From Kappaphycus alvarezii (Eukaryota > Rhodophyta > Florideophyceae > Gigartinales > Solieriaceae), in the NCBI GenBank assembly GCA_002205965.3, contig NADL03000611.1:1240001-1304000 (forward strand): DNA of 64,000 nucleotides, written 5' to 3'. Below, piece by piece: positions 12,801-25,419 of this stretch. Within the stretch, counting starts at the first letter, position 1, and each line of letters opens with the position of its first letter. The translations under genes were made by a program, and so were the position numbers. The notes under the pieces are model-generated. The model was not told the origin of the DNA, did not search any database, and worked only from the letters and a program-made list of their open reading frames with translations.

Positions 12801-14511
12801 TCTTTTTCTTTTTTCCGAAATAGTTGAGTACGAGAATCAATTTTCCGTTATTTCATGAGGGATGTTTTGAAAAGAGAAAGAATAAAACAATCCACGATAC
12901 ATTTAATTAATACTTTTCATTTGTATCTGTCATTAATTCTGCTTCTTAATAAAAAATCCTCTCAAAAACCTCATTTATGGCAAAGAGGCCTCATGATTTC
13001 TTTCTGATGGAATTCATTCAGTTCTGCAACCCTGCATTGCCATTTGTTAAACAATAAATGTTCTACGGCGATTAATTGTGCATTCTTGTGATTATTTTTA
13101 GAGATGCTTCTTTTTAATTGCCTGTGAACAGATTCAAAACACAGTTTCATGAATTAAAGATAGTTCAAAAAGTATAGAGTTCAGACCTCATAAAATTCAA
13201 CTAGCCGATGAAGTTCTAGTTTGTCGTTACACTTTGTAAGGGTTTCAGATTTAGCGCAAAGATTACTAACAGATGAGAAAAATTCCTTAGACATTCGCTT
13301 CAACTCTTTGATATGTTCTCATCGAAGGTTTCCACAGACAAACTTCACACTCTCTGTCACTACAATTTTAACCTCTGGGCACCAATATGTGCAAAGAAAC
13401 TAACTTCTGCAGTTTTTCCAACAACAGAAAAGATTCCCGAATGAGAGTGTACTCATCCAAGTAAACAATCATTACATTAAAGCCTTTTAGAACTGTCATA
13501 AATTCGTGAAACTGTGCGTTTAATATTTTCATCGGCAATTGAAAGGATGTATCTCTAAAATTAATCACAATAATGCACACTTAGTCACCGCAAAACATTT
13601 ATTGTTCAACAAATGGAAATGCAGGATTACAGCACCCCATGTACAGCTATAGTCACTACGCAGAACATGCCGGAACGTTTCATACTTTTTAAGGCATTCT
13701 TTCTCTCTTTTAATACCTTCTTTTCTTGATTAGACTCTTGATGTAGAGTTCTTTCAAGATCTAAAATTCACTATTGTTCGAAGTCTGTCGCTGTGAAGCT
13801 GTTGGTAGCAACAGTTTAAATTATCCTGCGCCAAACCAGACAGAAAATGATCAAGGCCAACGACATTTGATAGGAACGGATCAAAAAGGCCACTGAAAAC
13901 TCTCATATCTTCGTCATTAGTGGAAATGTTGCATCAAATACCGTCCGTACAAGTGGCCAACTCAAAATGGGGCTATTCTGTGAAGAAGAGGTGCCATTTG
14001 TAATCATACCCAAATAAACACAGTCGTTTGTGGTGCTACTGCACAAAGAACCTTATGGAGCTCCCAGGTACGAATAAAAGATGAGTAATTACCGTGAACA
14101 TTGGTATTATATCGATACCTTGATTCACCTCACATGTGCTTTGGTAATCTTCTGAAGGAATACATCGCACATAGATTACTTATAGTATGTCCATGCACAT
14201 CAATTGTACGGGAAACTGCAGGGCAGTCTCCAATGAACCCTACAAGGTCGAGGAAAATATTTCAAAGTTTCCCATCGCTTACATGACTCTCAATAGCGTT
14301 GCAAGCACCGTCGACGATATCTTCAAGGATGTCATGGATGTCTTTTACAGTAAATTAGAGGTTTAATACTGTATATGATTCTATATGACCACTTTCTTGT
14401 TGAATATTCCGTTTTTATTCAAGTGATTGACATGTATACTCCACTTGTTGACCCCTGAGGGTATAAGGTCGAGAACGGATTGAAATCTTCAGTATGCAAT
14501 AATAATAAATT
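12801..14511. other. AT-rich stretch without supported gene
   Basis: Only short frames on both strands (13221-13403 plus, 13368-13580 minus, 14101-14286 plus), mutually overlapping or isolated, with no motif. Confidence 0.45.
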
Positions 14512-14811
14512 CCTGACGCGACTTGCATCGTCATCCAGAGAACCGCCAAACACCGCATTCCTAAGAAGACCAGAAGGCCTCGACTGACCAAGAAACCACG
14601 ATCGTCGTCCTTCCACAGCCGTCCCTGTCAAGTCACCTGCACAGGTCGAGTGCAATATCGCGAGCACTTTCGCTACCGTAAGCACTAAAACCGCGCGGAC
14701 AAGATAAGGCACATCTGCTATAATTGCAAGATAGAAGTTCCGAGCAAGGCAGACCTTGAGCGCCACCGTCTTGGCAGTCGTCATCGAGAGATTGCTCGAA
14801 ACGCTGAGTAG
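14512..14811 (+). pseudogene. U1-type C2H2 zinc-finger protein, relic
   Basis: The plus frame opens after tandem TAA codons and runs with one internal TAA (14686-14688) to a TAG at 14809-14811. The C-terminal part has a complete U1/matrin-type finger, C-x2-C-x12-H-x5-H, encoded at about 14716-14775. Just before it is a degenerate finger whose H-x5-H half survives (HFRYRKH). A basic RPRLTKKPRSSS segment precedes both. The layout of two fingers followed by about ten residues and the stop matches the minus-strand gene at 48416-49069, so the two are probably paralogues. Such fingers in general bind double-stranded RNA or act in RNP assembly; nothing more specific can be said. A poly(A) signal follows at once, supporting a real 3' end. 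The internal stop and lack of a start suggest decay. Confidence 0.55.
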
Positions 14812-14821
14812 TTGAAATTTG

Positions 14822-14827
14822 AATAAA
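14822..14827 (+). terminator. Poly(A) signal AATAAA
   Basis: AATAAA lies 10 bases after the TAG of the zinc-finger relic, in an A/T-rich context. A second AATAAA read on the minus strand lies just past the end of the overlapping minus frame (near 14415), so orientation is not fully settled. Confidence 0.4.
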
Positions 14828-16418
14828 TTTAAGTAATTTAAAGAGACCAAAACTTTAAAAGTTGCTTTCTCAACCGGCTTCGTTTGTGCTGTGTTCACTC
14901 TCCCGATGTGGCTACCTTACGAACTCGCTTTCCCCAGTTCCTTGCAGTAAGACTTGTAATTCCGTATCGCCGCCAGATTCTAGAGAGCAAAAAAACTATC
15001 GATTACCTTTTTGTGTGCCTTTTGTGCACAACTAGGTCGCTCTAAATCATCATGTTCTCCGTCTGAACTACCATCATACGCCGAACTACCAGATAGGTTT
15101 TCAGAACAACTTTCTCGGCATGATTTATTTGATATATGTTTAGTAATGATTTGATTCTGTTTGCCCAGCTGTCGAAAGATCCTGCCATTCATGATACACA
15201 TAGTATTCATTTCAGAAGATAAATAATTTTTTACCGGTTCAATGTGTATACATGGTCAACACCAGGATAAAATTAATTTAAGATAGCATTAAGCAAGAAC
15301 CCAAAGACAAATTCATCGTACAAACCGTTTTTGTTCACAAAAACTGTATTTGTGGGCAGTTAAAGTGATTCTAGGTCCCTAATTATTGGTACATTTTCAA
15401 CATCTGTCTGCATGAATTCAAATCCAGTACTGGATGCTTCAAAGTCATTCCCGATGAACGTCAAATCGAAAAGCACAGGATCAATAACATCCAGAATTGC
15501 CCAAGATGACGGCAGTACAATTTGCACAACTATTTTTTCCACTGTTTCAGTACGTACCAATCCCAAAATGGTTCTAGGTTACGTACCAGGTTCCATATTA
15601 TCGTTTGAAGACATGGAGTCAAAATATGTATTTCATTCCATGGTTTGGTTGGACGTGATACCTTTGACCATAAAATAACGTGGAATCTTGAAACCTTGTA
15701 CCATAATAGGCTGTAAAAAATGTTCAAGGTGCGTTTTTTACGCAAAAGACAGTCTCGTAGCAGAGCAACCGGCTTTTCGATAATCCTTCAGTCTTTGCAC
15801 AGATTTGTCTAGATACATAGCCTCGTGATTTTATTATGAATCTTAGAGTTCACTGCATTCGCTATATTTCGATTTGAACTTATTATTCATGAGGTAAATT
15901 TCAATTATATCTTTCATTTTGGCTGTAATGATCAATGATGAAACGCACGCTTCCCGATACCAGTTTCAAAACTAACATTGAATTGCTGTTCATTCAAAGT
16001 TTCATTCTTGATTTCAGAAGGTCGAAATTCGGTTCTCGACTGATCAATCGAGATGTATTGTTAAGACCAGGACTGTCCCCGCTCTCACACAGTTTATAGG
16101 AGTCTCCGCCATCGTCCTTTCCAATGTCATCTTATCAGACTTCAGAGTACATTCTATCTGCTTCCCCCACACCAGAACGGCAATTTTATCGTGCTTTTGA
16201 AGATTTGTCGTACACTGACTTCAACAGATCATATTAGAATGACTCAGAGGGGTCTTTTGTATCAATATTAAAAATTTCAATTGTACTACAGTAGTACTAT
16301 TTAGCGATCCAGCATGCTGTGCGGAATGGAGATTCCAAGGTGGACTGGGATATTACTTTATGTAATTCTGTGGAGAACAAATAGCTTGTAAATCAGTTGC
16401 GTTCAGATATCCTGTTTC
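14828..16418. other. Stretch without a recognisable gene
   Basis: Frames at 15360-15566 (minus) and 15412-15678 (plus) cover each other, and neither has a motif. The minus one is the more protein-like. No repeats or RNA genes seen. Confidence 0.4.
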
Positions 16419-16848
16419 TTAAACGCCAAACTCATCCGTTGTTTTGGCATCATATTCTTGTGGTGCTTTTTTTCGCCTTATTTTTCGAGTATCAGAAAGC
16501 ACATTCACCCAAGCCGACGCTGTAGGTATACCCTTTTTGAGTCGATTGCGGTTGTCTGGAAAACCATGGGATAGGTCGGAAATATCTTCCAACAGTAAAA
16601 CACCCAAACGTTCCCCCAAGCCGACTAAAGATTCCTTGACCCTTGTATAGTCAGACCTGAAGTGCACACGATAGATACTCAATGGAGTAGATTTTCTTCT
16701 TTCCTGAGCATCTTTTTTTATGCGCAGGGAACTGGGTCGCGTATAGACCTGCGAAAGGGGATCTAAATTGAAGATTAGTAATTCTGGAGTGCTTCTTTTC
16801 GAAAATTGTGGGCTTCACATCTTCGATACACCTTACAGATGGATTCAT
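16419..16848 (-). pseudogene. Hypothetical protein, two overlapping frames
   Basis: Two minus frames, 16848-16651 (65 codons) and 16682-16419 (87 codons), overlap by 32 bases and could be one gene broken by a frameshift. The second has a basic C-terminal half (VNVLSDTRKIRRKKAPQEY) after a hydrophobic, Leu/Gly-rich segment. No family recognised. Protein-like composition is the only support. Confidence 0.25.
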
Positions 16849-17463
16849 TACACTGTGTAATTGTTACTGCTGTGAAATCCGTTGTTGGATGTAGTTCTTG
16901 TCACACCGGGACTGACATGCATCATGATATCCACATATGTTTGATTTTTTGAAGTACTGTGTAGGTACCGCTTCCAGGCAATGATTTCATTTCCTTTGCT
17001 CAATGGTACTTGAAATCGGTTTTGCAACAAAAGTTATCAATTAATTGAAGTCAACTACAAGTAAACATCCCATTTCATATATGACACAGTATAGATAACT
17101 CTTTCAATTTAATGCTGCACGACTACCTTAGGTCGTCAATACTACAACTCCAAATGAATGGCAGCAGTATCTAGCTGGACTGAACAATAGTTATAGTCAT
17201 GTAGTACATTTAAATGTCCTATCCTGTGCGAATGCACATGTTCGGGTACTGCCAAGTCCGGTACTACCGCGAGCAGTCCTTTGAATCACGCGATGAAATA
17301 CATCTGTCAAGTCGAGAAATCACCCATTACAGCAAATCAGGGTTTTATATTATCACATGTCGCCCATCTGGCGATGTAACGTTTCACAATAATTCTTTTG
17401 CTGTCTGAAAATCTTCCGATGTCCAAAACAGCGCAGTTTATGGGCATTCTGAACCTCAATACT

Positions 17464-17498
17464 CGTCGAATGAATACTCTACGGGTATTCATTCGACG
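17464..17498. repeat. Perfect 14-bp inverted repeat, core of a longer palindrome
   Basis: CGTCGAATGAATAC (17464-17477) and its exact complement (17485-17498) flank a 7-base loop. Outside this core the symmetry continues imperfectly, with TTTATGGGCAT to the left and ATGCCCCAAGATAAAG to the right. A further inverted copy of the core motif, AATACCCGTCGAG, lies near 17575. It fits a small foldback element or a MITE remnant. Confidence 0.75.
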
Positions 17499-17877
17499 GG
17501 AAAAATATTTTAGATGCCCCAAGATAAAGTTTTTCATAGCGTTTCGTGATGCGACAAGCACTGTTCCCGTCAGAAATACCCGTCGAGCTAACACGCAGCG
17601 GATATTAATTTTTAAAAATTGTTCGCAATTTGCAGGTGTGGTGATAGCACCATCACAATAGTTTGGGCCCAACAGAATAACCCTCCAAGTAAATCATCTT
17701 TCATATTATAACTCTCCAACCGCCACTAGTGAGGACCTTAGCCCTTCAGAACCCATCGAAACCACTTCAGGTCACAATCCATGACTCTTAATACCATCCT
17801 AACCCAAGTCCCCTCTCCTTCCAAACAATTCTTCGGCTTCAAAAATATCTCACCCCACATAACTCCCCCCTACCCTC

Positions 17878-18897
17878 ATGAGTGAGTCTGGCGAATGGCC
17901 TGCCAACAAAGAAACCTCCCGAACAGGGGATGGCTTGGGCGAATCTTTTACCCCTCCTACCGCAGCTTTTCCTATTCGTTTCCCTACTCAGAGAAGCTAT
18001 GCACCCTCGGAACCGCCTGTTACGCCGAAAATGTGTCTCCCGCTGCCCCTGCCAAAATTTTCCCCGTGAAGGGGGGTGTGTTGTTTCGAACCCGTCTGTA
18101 CCACCCATTGCTTCCTTTTCGACAACAAATCTGTTTCCCGCCGCCGTCAACAATCCCCTGTTCGGTGAAGTTTTTTTTTCTAACCCGTCTAACCCGCTCC
18201 CCGCTTTCGATCCGATATTCCCTCCGTGTTTCATCCTATTGTCGCTACCGAACCCGCTCCTGTGCGGGACGAAGATGATTCTTCGAAGCCGTCTGCCACG
18301 CCCACCGCTTTCGCAGCCACTCTCAATATTCCGCTTATGTAGGAAGGATATATTTCTTTAAATGCACCCGAAAATCAGAGGGGCGTGAAGCCTCACCACA
18401 TCAGTCCTCATTGTCAGACATTAACGCCTCCCCTGTGCGGGGAGGGCATGGCTCTTTACTGCTTTCAGTTCCGTCTCCTTTTTCACCCACCACTGCCTCC
18501 CCCCGTTCAGTTCGAGCATCAAGGTGGAAGTAATCCACGTGCAACTAGATTGGGTCCTGTTCCTCTCTCTGATTTTGAGGTGGACGACCGGCAATTTACC
18601 CCCACTGCGCAGGGCGAGGGAGATAACCGGCGAAGTTCGGGCACGGGAGAATTGATTGATGAAATTTTGGCAATGGTGGCGTAAATTGTACCGAATTTCC
18701 TTTTGAAACACGAAAGTATACCAGTTCATTCGCTGATCAACAGTTGGGGGGTACTGGATGAAATTAAGGGCCCTAACTCAGATGATTGTTGGTATGCCAC
18801 GAGAAAAGTGAAGGAATTCGCTAGTGAGCTTAAGCGTGGACAGAAACTTTCTGATCTGAACTTTTTTAATCGGATAGGACTCAATCAGTAGATCATA
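17878..18897 (+). pseudogene. Ser/Pro-rich hypothetical protein, broken in several frames
   Basis: A GC-rich block stands out from AT-rich surroundings. Protein-like plus-strand segments succeed one another in different frames. One starts at 17878 with SGEWPANKETSRTGDGLGES, and a disordered Ser/Pro/Phe-rich stretch follows around 18080-18230. An acidic piece RDEDDSSKPSATPTAFAA lies near 18270-18310. A segment DFEVDDRQFTPTAQGEGDN runs to a stop at 18684, followed by a Lys-rich frame ending at 18891. No domain is recognised. It could be a disordered host protein or the gag-like N-terminal part of a retroelement. Several frameshifts are needed, whether by decay or by consensus error. Confidence 0.35.
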
Positions 18898-20794
18898 TTC
18901 AGAAAAGCTTTTGCCAGGCTCAAAGAGAAACCTGAATATCGAGTTTCAGACTGTAAGAAATAATGCGTGACCACATTTTGGTGGTCACTACAGTTATAAT
19001 ACAGTAATTACTTGGCAGCAACACAATTAGTATGAACTGCCAAGAACCTGTTTGGCGTCAGCGAAACGGTCGTGCTACCCAAGCGGCTGCCCAATTGAGA
19101 ATTCATATCTTGGGTAGCACAGATAAATATTCAGAACTGTGCATTCTGATACAATTCAACACTTTAATTAGAAATCCATGACGATATAAAAAACGAAAAG
19201 GCCCTAATTGTAGTTTCTAAATTTATGTTTGTGGGTTTTTTCCCCCTTTCTAGGTTTTATCACTTCTTATCACGCTTTTGAGGCCACTGTTGTCTATAGG
19301 ACCATTGATCTCATATAAAAACAAAGTTTAGAACTACTTTTTTTACCAAAAAAATATTACATGTCTGTCTTTTTTGCTAGCCTATAGTTTCCAAAGTAGT
19401 GAAGCTCGATCAAAACAAACTTTTTGGTAGTTTTGGTGTTACTTTGGGTACGAATAACTTTATACCACTTGATAACCTTTGATTGTAGTGCCAATTTGCC
19501 ACAATCTATCTTTTATTGGAATGCTCTAGCGGAAGGGGTGTGGAGTTGAAGCCACTGAGCACCTCTTTACTGTAATTATGTGATTTTAGAGTATATGTTT
19601 TAGTAAATATTTGCGGATTCCCCCAAAAAATATTTTTGCTTACTGTACATTTTTGTATGATAAAGAGTTTCGTCCTAATATGATGACAGTTCTATCGGCG
19701 ATAGACAATAGGGGATACTTTTTATGGAAATAGCTGTTTAGAGGTATATATTCTACTTCAAAAAATCGGCGTGGGATGTTCCGAACTTATATTAGAACCC
19801 TCCGACCTTGGAGACTTACAAAAATTTAGACAGCAACGACTACAGCGACATATTTGTTCCCAGCCTCAGCAGTTCATTCAGCTTGTATTTCTAGCCCCCA
19901 GTAGGCCTCTACCTGAGCGCACCCCTCCTTGAATTGAGACTCAGCCGTAGGCCCCTAAATTCATCCTAGTTCTTCCCAATTCTCCCCTCTACAATCCACT
20001 AAACCCAAAACCTGCCTCAAACTTTCCAAAAGCCTACTAAACGCTCCATTACGGTATCTACCCTGCATTTAAATCTACTATTAGTCGCCCTTGAGTAGCT
20101 TCCTTGAGAAGTGGAGCTGATAAACCCCTCTATCGTTGTCCAACATGAAGACTACTTCTCTTACATTACATTTTTCACGATCAGCGGGATTCATACTACG
20201 TGCGGAACATGCAAGTCTTTCTTGAAACAACAATTGAGGGATTGAGAGTCGAAATCCTTCCTTTGCTGAATAATTCGCTGGTATCAAGTCCTTGGAATAA
20301 GTTCGAAGCAATCCTTTTTTTATGTTCTACCAACGTTTTTTGTAAGACATTTATGGGGTGGATTCCTCATGAACACTTCCAAAATGAAGTTAATATGTTT
20401 TCAGTGGAGAAACTGTGATCAGACTGGCCTGCTATTAAGATCTTTGACATTAGGAAACCGACAGAAAAACTCTGTACCGGTGCCTGCCTCGGAGCGTTAC
20501 TATCACGACTTTCTTGTAAGTAGTACGGATGAGGTTTCCTGATTCTCCGGAATGGGTAAAATTGGTTCTAGGTACTCAACTGGTGTGTGTGCGTCACGAA
20601 TGCATGATTTTGTTCATACTTACATGGAATTCTGAATGTGTGCGTGGACGGAGAGCAATTATTGTTGACAAGAGTGCAATCGACGTCCTTCACAAGTTAT
20701 GCATCTATCTAAACCAAGTCTCAAGTCACTCTGTCCCAAAGACTTTGTAGTACATGAGAAAGATTCTTTTCCGATCTCCTGAGGTTCGAAATAA
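18898..20794. other. AT-rich stretch without supported gene
   Basis: No frame above 80 codons and no motif. Frames at 20081-20418 lie on both strands over the same bases. T-rich tracts near 19200-19460 are unremarkable. Confidence 0.5.
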
Positions 20795-21088
20795 GACTTA
20801 CTTCGAAGACAAGCACGGAGGGGACACAGGGCTCATGTAGAATTTTCTCTACGTGTTGAAGAAGATAACGAGAAATTTACTGAAGCCCAGGAACCGGAGA
20901 ATGCAGAACTCAAGTTTGACGTCGACCATGACTACAACCAGGTATGGGCGGCTAGCTTTACAAATCGAGTTATGAAGCTGAGAGATTCAGGTCCGCAGGC
21001 CAGGCAACGGGAGACTTCCGCTAAAGTACTGAACCCTATATTCAATAAGGCTAAATACAGCCAGTTTAATGTTCTGTTTCCTCTATAA
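20795..21088 (+). pseudogene. Open exon-like segment, unidentified
   Basis: A plus frame is open for 97 codons from a TAA at 20792 to a TAA at 21086-21088, without an early ATG. The content is protein-like: an acidic start (RVEEDNEKFTEAQEPENAEL), then basic and polar residues, ending in NKAKYSQFNVLFPL. No family recognised. It may be a terminal exon or a fragment of a dead element. The overlapping minus frame at 20932-21162 is judged a shadow. Confidence 0.25.
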
Positions 21089-24000
21089 TAGTCAATGGGA
21101 TTGTATAAATACGGAGGGTTGACAGTGAGGAATGTTATCAAGAAGTTGATGAAAGGGAACAAAGAACAGATTGATCATTTCGTCCAGTCACAGAATCTTA
21201 TCAAGAAACTCGTGAGCAGAAATATGTACTTCGTGAGAGGGTTGGTTTACTTCTTTAGAGGGTTGGTGCATCTATGGGCTGCAATAAAAACTACTGTTAT
21301 CGTCAAAAAACATCTTCATATAGGGTTTATTATAGTTATCAATCCGCTGCATAGAGGGCTGAGGGCTGGATACCGTTACAATAGGCCTTCCAGTACTGAA
21401 TATGAAATTGGAGACAATCATCTCTCGGACTGCTAAATCACCGAAACTGGAGATGGAAGTACTGGAGGGGGTTACAGGGATCCTTAAATGCAGGATGATA
21501 GGATAATTTACAATGCAGATCCAGATCCTGCGACTGGATACCGACCTAATTCTCATACGGAAACATTGTATATCTCAAACAGGTATCTCTACTACACACA
21601 ATTCAATATTGGATATAATTATTGGTCTATTATGGGGTCTGCGGGGCGAGGTCCGCGGGTAACCCGTACAGGAGACATCGATACCCGTACACTAGTTTGC
21701 AGGGTCTCCATAAGGTGTCAGGGATCCGCACATATTCTATCCGATGGATAACAGTCATGATCCCTATAAGCTATGGTAATGCGGCAATTAATTTTAACAC
21801 ATTGTAAACATCTTTCCTCTAGAATGTGGTTTTTTGGCAATAGACTCATATTTCTTTCTCTGCCTCCCCTCAGAGACACCTTTACTATAATTACTTCTTA
21901 TTATCTTACCATTTTCGCTGTTTAGATAACAGTTTAACGAGTTAGTAATAGTGTCTTCCCGCTCTAGCTAATGTGAGCTCATTCATATGGGCAGCCTTCT
22001 TGCATTGAGATTGATTATGGGGAAAAAGGACACAACGCAATTTTGGTGATTACTTGTAACAGGCGGTTACGGGTAAAAATTGCAGAAATTCGTATATTGA
22101 GATACTGTTAAGGCATTTCAATTGGCTGTTTATGCATTTCTTGTACTTTACATACGAATCGCGCGCGTCTCACCACATATCTTACGGATACTTTCAGCTT
22201 CACTGAAAACTCAATATAAATCGTGATATACTCTATTTCGGTAAGATACGTATATCTTGACAAGTCTTATATTTTTTTGGTACACCAGAGATCTTCTGGA
22301 TACTCCTATAAGAATTAATTTACTTTTATTTAAAACAGAAGTTCCTTTTCGAAACATAACAGATGCTACCGACGACGGGCGAAGGTAAATCGCTGCCGTA
22401 TGTGGTCATCATTTCTTCCAGTCATCACAATGGCCACTGTGGACAGAATGACCTCTCTTCTTCTTCGAATTTCTCTCCCCTTCACTTCGAATTACTGACA
22501 TCAGCACTTTTTTGTTTGTTCTCACTTGCTCTTTTTCTGTCTCATGCCCAATTCGTACGCAAAGGCTCAGAATTGAATATTCTCTGGTTTTCTTATCTCT
22601 ACAACCTGTTGCATTCCCAATTGATGATTTTTAGTTTTTCGTGACTTCTGCCTCTACTGTGAAAAAATGACATAAAGTTGAGAGCCCTTTCACTTTTTTG
22701 GTTTCAAAAGCTATGGTGTTTCAAGTTACATCAAAATATCTTTACTATTACTACAATTCATTTCCGGTTACTACGAAAGAGGCATGAATTGTTTGAATTT
22801 ATTTTATGCAACTAGCATATCTCGACTAGTTCTGAATATTAATGCCTTCGTGTTTTTCCTTTCCCAACCCAATTCACATTCCCTCATTTATCTTCGACAC
22901 GGAGGCCACATGAACTGATGCCATTATGTTCCATTCCTCGTCAAGGTCTCATCTCTTATTTGATTATAAGAAATTTTAATTGCGTGGAAGCTGAGAATGT
23001 CACCTTCGCTCGAAGAATTTATTACAGCTCTGAGTAAAATTCATACCTCCGTAAATAACCCAATATCTCGCGGCTTTGTTTACATCAAAAAAGAAGGGCT
23101 TGCAACTCTGAAATCACAATTGCCTTCAATTCTGTCCGAAGCTTATGTTTTTGAACTGTGATTCATATCTTTCTTACTTACGCAATTTGCTACTTTAGTT
23201 GTGGACGTTTCAAATCAACTTAGAACGTGAAAATGATAACTGTATATAGCGCTGATTTTGACTCCTATTTTGCTCAAGTTCCGAAAAATGATTCTTTTTG
23301 ACTGCAGCTTATACATTTTCCAGCATATATACGCATATATGTTGTATCGTATTAAAAAATGACGTTTGACCATATTCAATGAAAAAGTGTCTTTTCAATG
23401 GCTATTATTTCTGAAAAAGCAAAATATTTGGTAGAGAGTACCTGGCTAATGGTAAATTGACAGCGGAATCATCAAAAGAGAATACCATCCATCTCAACTA
23501 ATTGTGGTTTTAATGAAGTTCCATGAGTTTGCCTCCCACCTGCATCTCGTTCACATCTTTTACAAGTAGAATTTACCGTGAAAAGAATACTACCAGTATT
23601 ATCCTACTGCAGTACATCGTAATTGAATGGGCTGTACATACTGTTGCACGTAGTCATTGAGAGTACGATCTATGTGTATGGCAATCAATTTTTTTCGAGG
23701 TAAGACAAGCATTGTCTGTGCAGGTAATACTCGACTTTAATAGAATCAATTAAAGCATTATTATTAAAGCTAATGCAATACTTTATTGTAATTGAAGCGA
23801 GCATTACCTGTGTAGGTAATATTTGACTCGTTAGGTATCCCTTGGGCAGTTTCAATGCAAGTACGCCTTAACTTCGTTGAAATTGGTAGAAAAGGTGTCT
23901 TTAAAAGTATTGCAGAGGTTTTTTGCCGTTGTTGAAAATCTGTTGGAGTGATTTGTTTCAAGTGTTTGCATTTGCTGCGAAAATATTTAATATTCTAGAT

Positions 24001-25419
24001 ATGTGTAGTTGATTGAGGCAGAGATGTCCCCGATCACCCTTTGCTAGAACTCACTCTTCCATCTCTGCTATCATCACTCAGCTACCTTTCTGAAGTAGCT
24101 TTCAACAATTGAATGACGCCAAGACTGACAAACAACTCCCCCGCAGTCAAGAGGTTGCTCTCGATGATCGAAAATGGGGAACTTACCGGGCTTGAACCCC
24201 GATTAAAGGTAACGGAGCTGGATCCTTTTTTCAGTCTACAAATATGCGGCATAGAGGCGCAGTATATTTATATCCGGGAGAAATTTGGTTTAAGTGACGA
24301 TATGGTATTTTACGTTTTTAAATATTTTTAGTGCTTATTATTTTCTGACTGTTTTTAGTGAATAATGCCAAAGCAATGCTTCAGGCACTGGGTTCCCGCT
24401 GCTTTGAACCAATAAAAGACCCTGACTATTCTGACTCCGATTTAATGGATATTTAAAATTCTTCAAAAGTCAAAAATGGACTGTCTAGTACTGCTAACTT
24501 ACTTTCACATGCTCTTTTGTGCTTGGAATATGAGGGAAACAAAACTGGGGAGTTCAAACGTTAGTTTGTTGTTACTATGAAGTTTGGGTCCCGAAGAATA
24601 CTCAATCAAGGTTAACAGTGGGGTTAATTTTGTTTTATTTACATATGTGTGACCACACCCTCTTCTAAATCCTTCCATGGTATACCGTGTGCGTGGGGTT
24701 AGATCCAGCGGGAAAATGGGAGGTGACATATTAGCAAGGAGCACAGTATTTTGTGTTTTTCTGAAATCCTGTCGCTGCAACGTTGCTGACAAGCTTAGTT
24801 ATACAATTGAAATAAATTTCCCTTCTCGCGTGTATAATTTTGTAGAAACTGAACATTTTCGTGCATGGCGTGATATTAGAGCAAGAGTTATTTACTTTGA
24901 TCTTAGAGCTTACGAAGATCAATTTTATCGAAACGAGTCGGAGGGTGGGTCATCGATTTTGGTGGGCTAGAAGTCTGTGCATCGTTGTCTTTGATTTGAT
25001 ACTACATTAATTTGGCAATGTCGGTACAACTGGGGTTTTCACTATTTTTGCCTCGTGCGCTGTAGTTCATTTCACTTTAATCCTTTTGTAAGCTGCCCAT
25101 CTGGCTTTACGTTAAGTGAGGAGACCTAAGGTATCTCGATTACTTAGCTCGGTGCAGTACAGTTTTGTATCACTATCCTACTGCACGTAAGCGCACTACA
25201 TAAAAACAAATGCTCAACTACAATACTTGCAGTTCTTATTCTGTCGTATTGTAAAAGTTATACTATAATTTTTACACTGCTGCTTGAAATAATACGAAAG
25301 TATACTGGCTAGAACGAACACAAAATATACCGATGAAAATTAAAACAAATTATATCAACTGAATAAGAGGTCCAAAATATAATATAAAACGAAGAATACT
25401 ATATATTCGGAAGAAAAGG
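21089..25419. other. Long AT-rich stretch; small frames only
   Basis: Frames worth naming: 21095-21436 plus (113 codons, Lys- and Val-rich, no motif). 22363-22644 plus (begins MLPTTGEGKSLPY, resembling a RecQ-type nucleotide-binding loop but with nothing else of a helicase). 24113-24331 plus (72 codons, polar, preceded by a CT-rich leader, perhaps spliced onto a short Asp-rich segment near 24360-24460). None is strong enough for a gene call. A 27-bp direct repeat pair lies at 23709 and 23801. Confidence 0.35.
23709..23827. repeat. Direct repeat pair, 27 bp, period 92
   Basis: GCATTGTCTGTGCAGGTAAT at 23709 and GCATTACCTGTGTAGGTAAT at 23801, each extending about seven further bases, share roughly 22 of 27 positions. 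The spacer is an AT-rich, partly self-complementary stretch. Possibly an old tandem duplication. Confidence 0.5.

Noticed and set aside
14419..14898. 159-codon minus frame with an AATAAA beyond its stop
   Set aside because: It lies antisense to the zinc-finger relic, whose C-x2-C-x12-H-x5-H motif cannot arise easily by chance; the minus frame has no motif.
17839..18234. 131-codon minus frame in the GC-rich block
   Set aside because: GC-rich DNA opens several frames; the plus-strand readings show better protein-like Ser/Pro segments and the minus frame has no domain.
22363..22644. RecQ-like nucleotide-binding loop (MLPTTGEGKS)
   Set aside because: The loop has an extra Thr compared with the family, and no other helicase motif follows in any frame.
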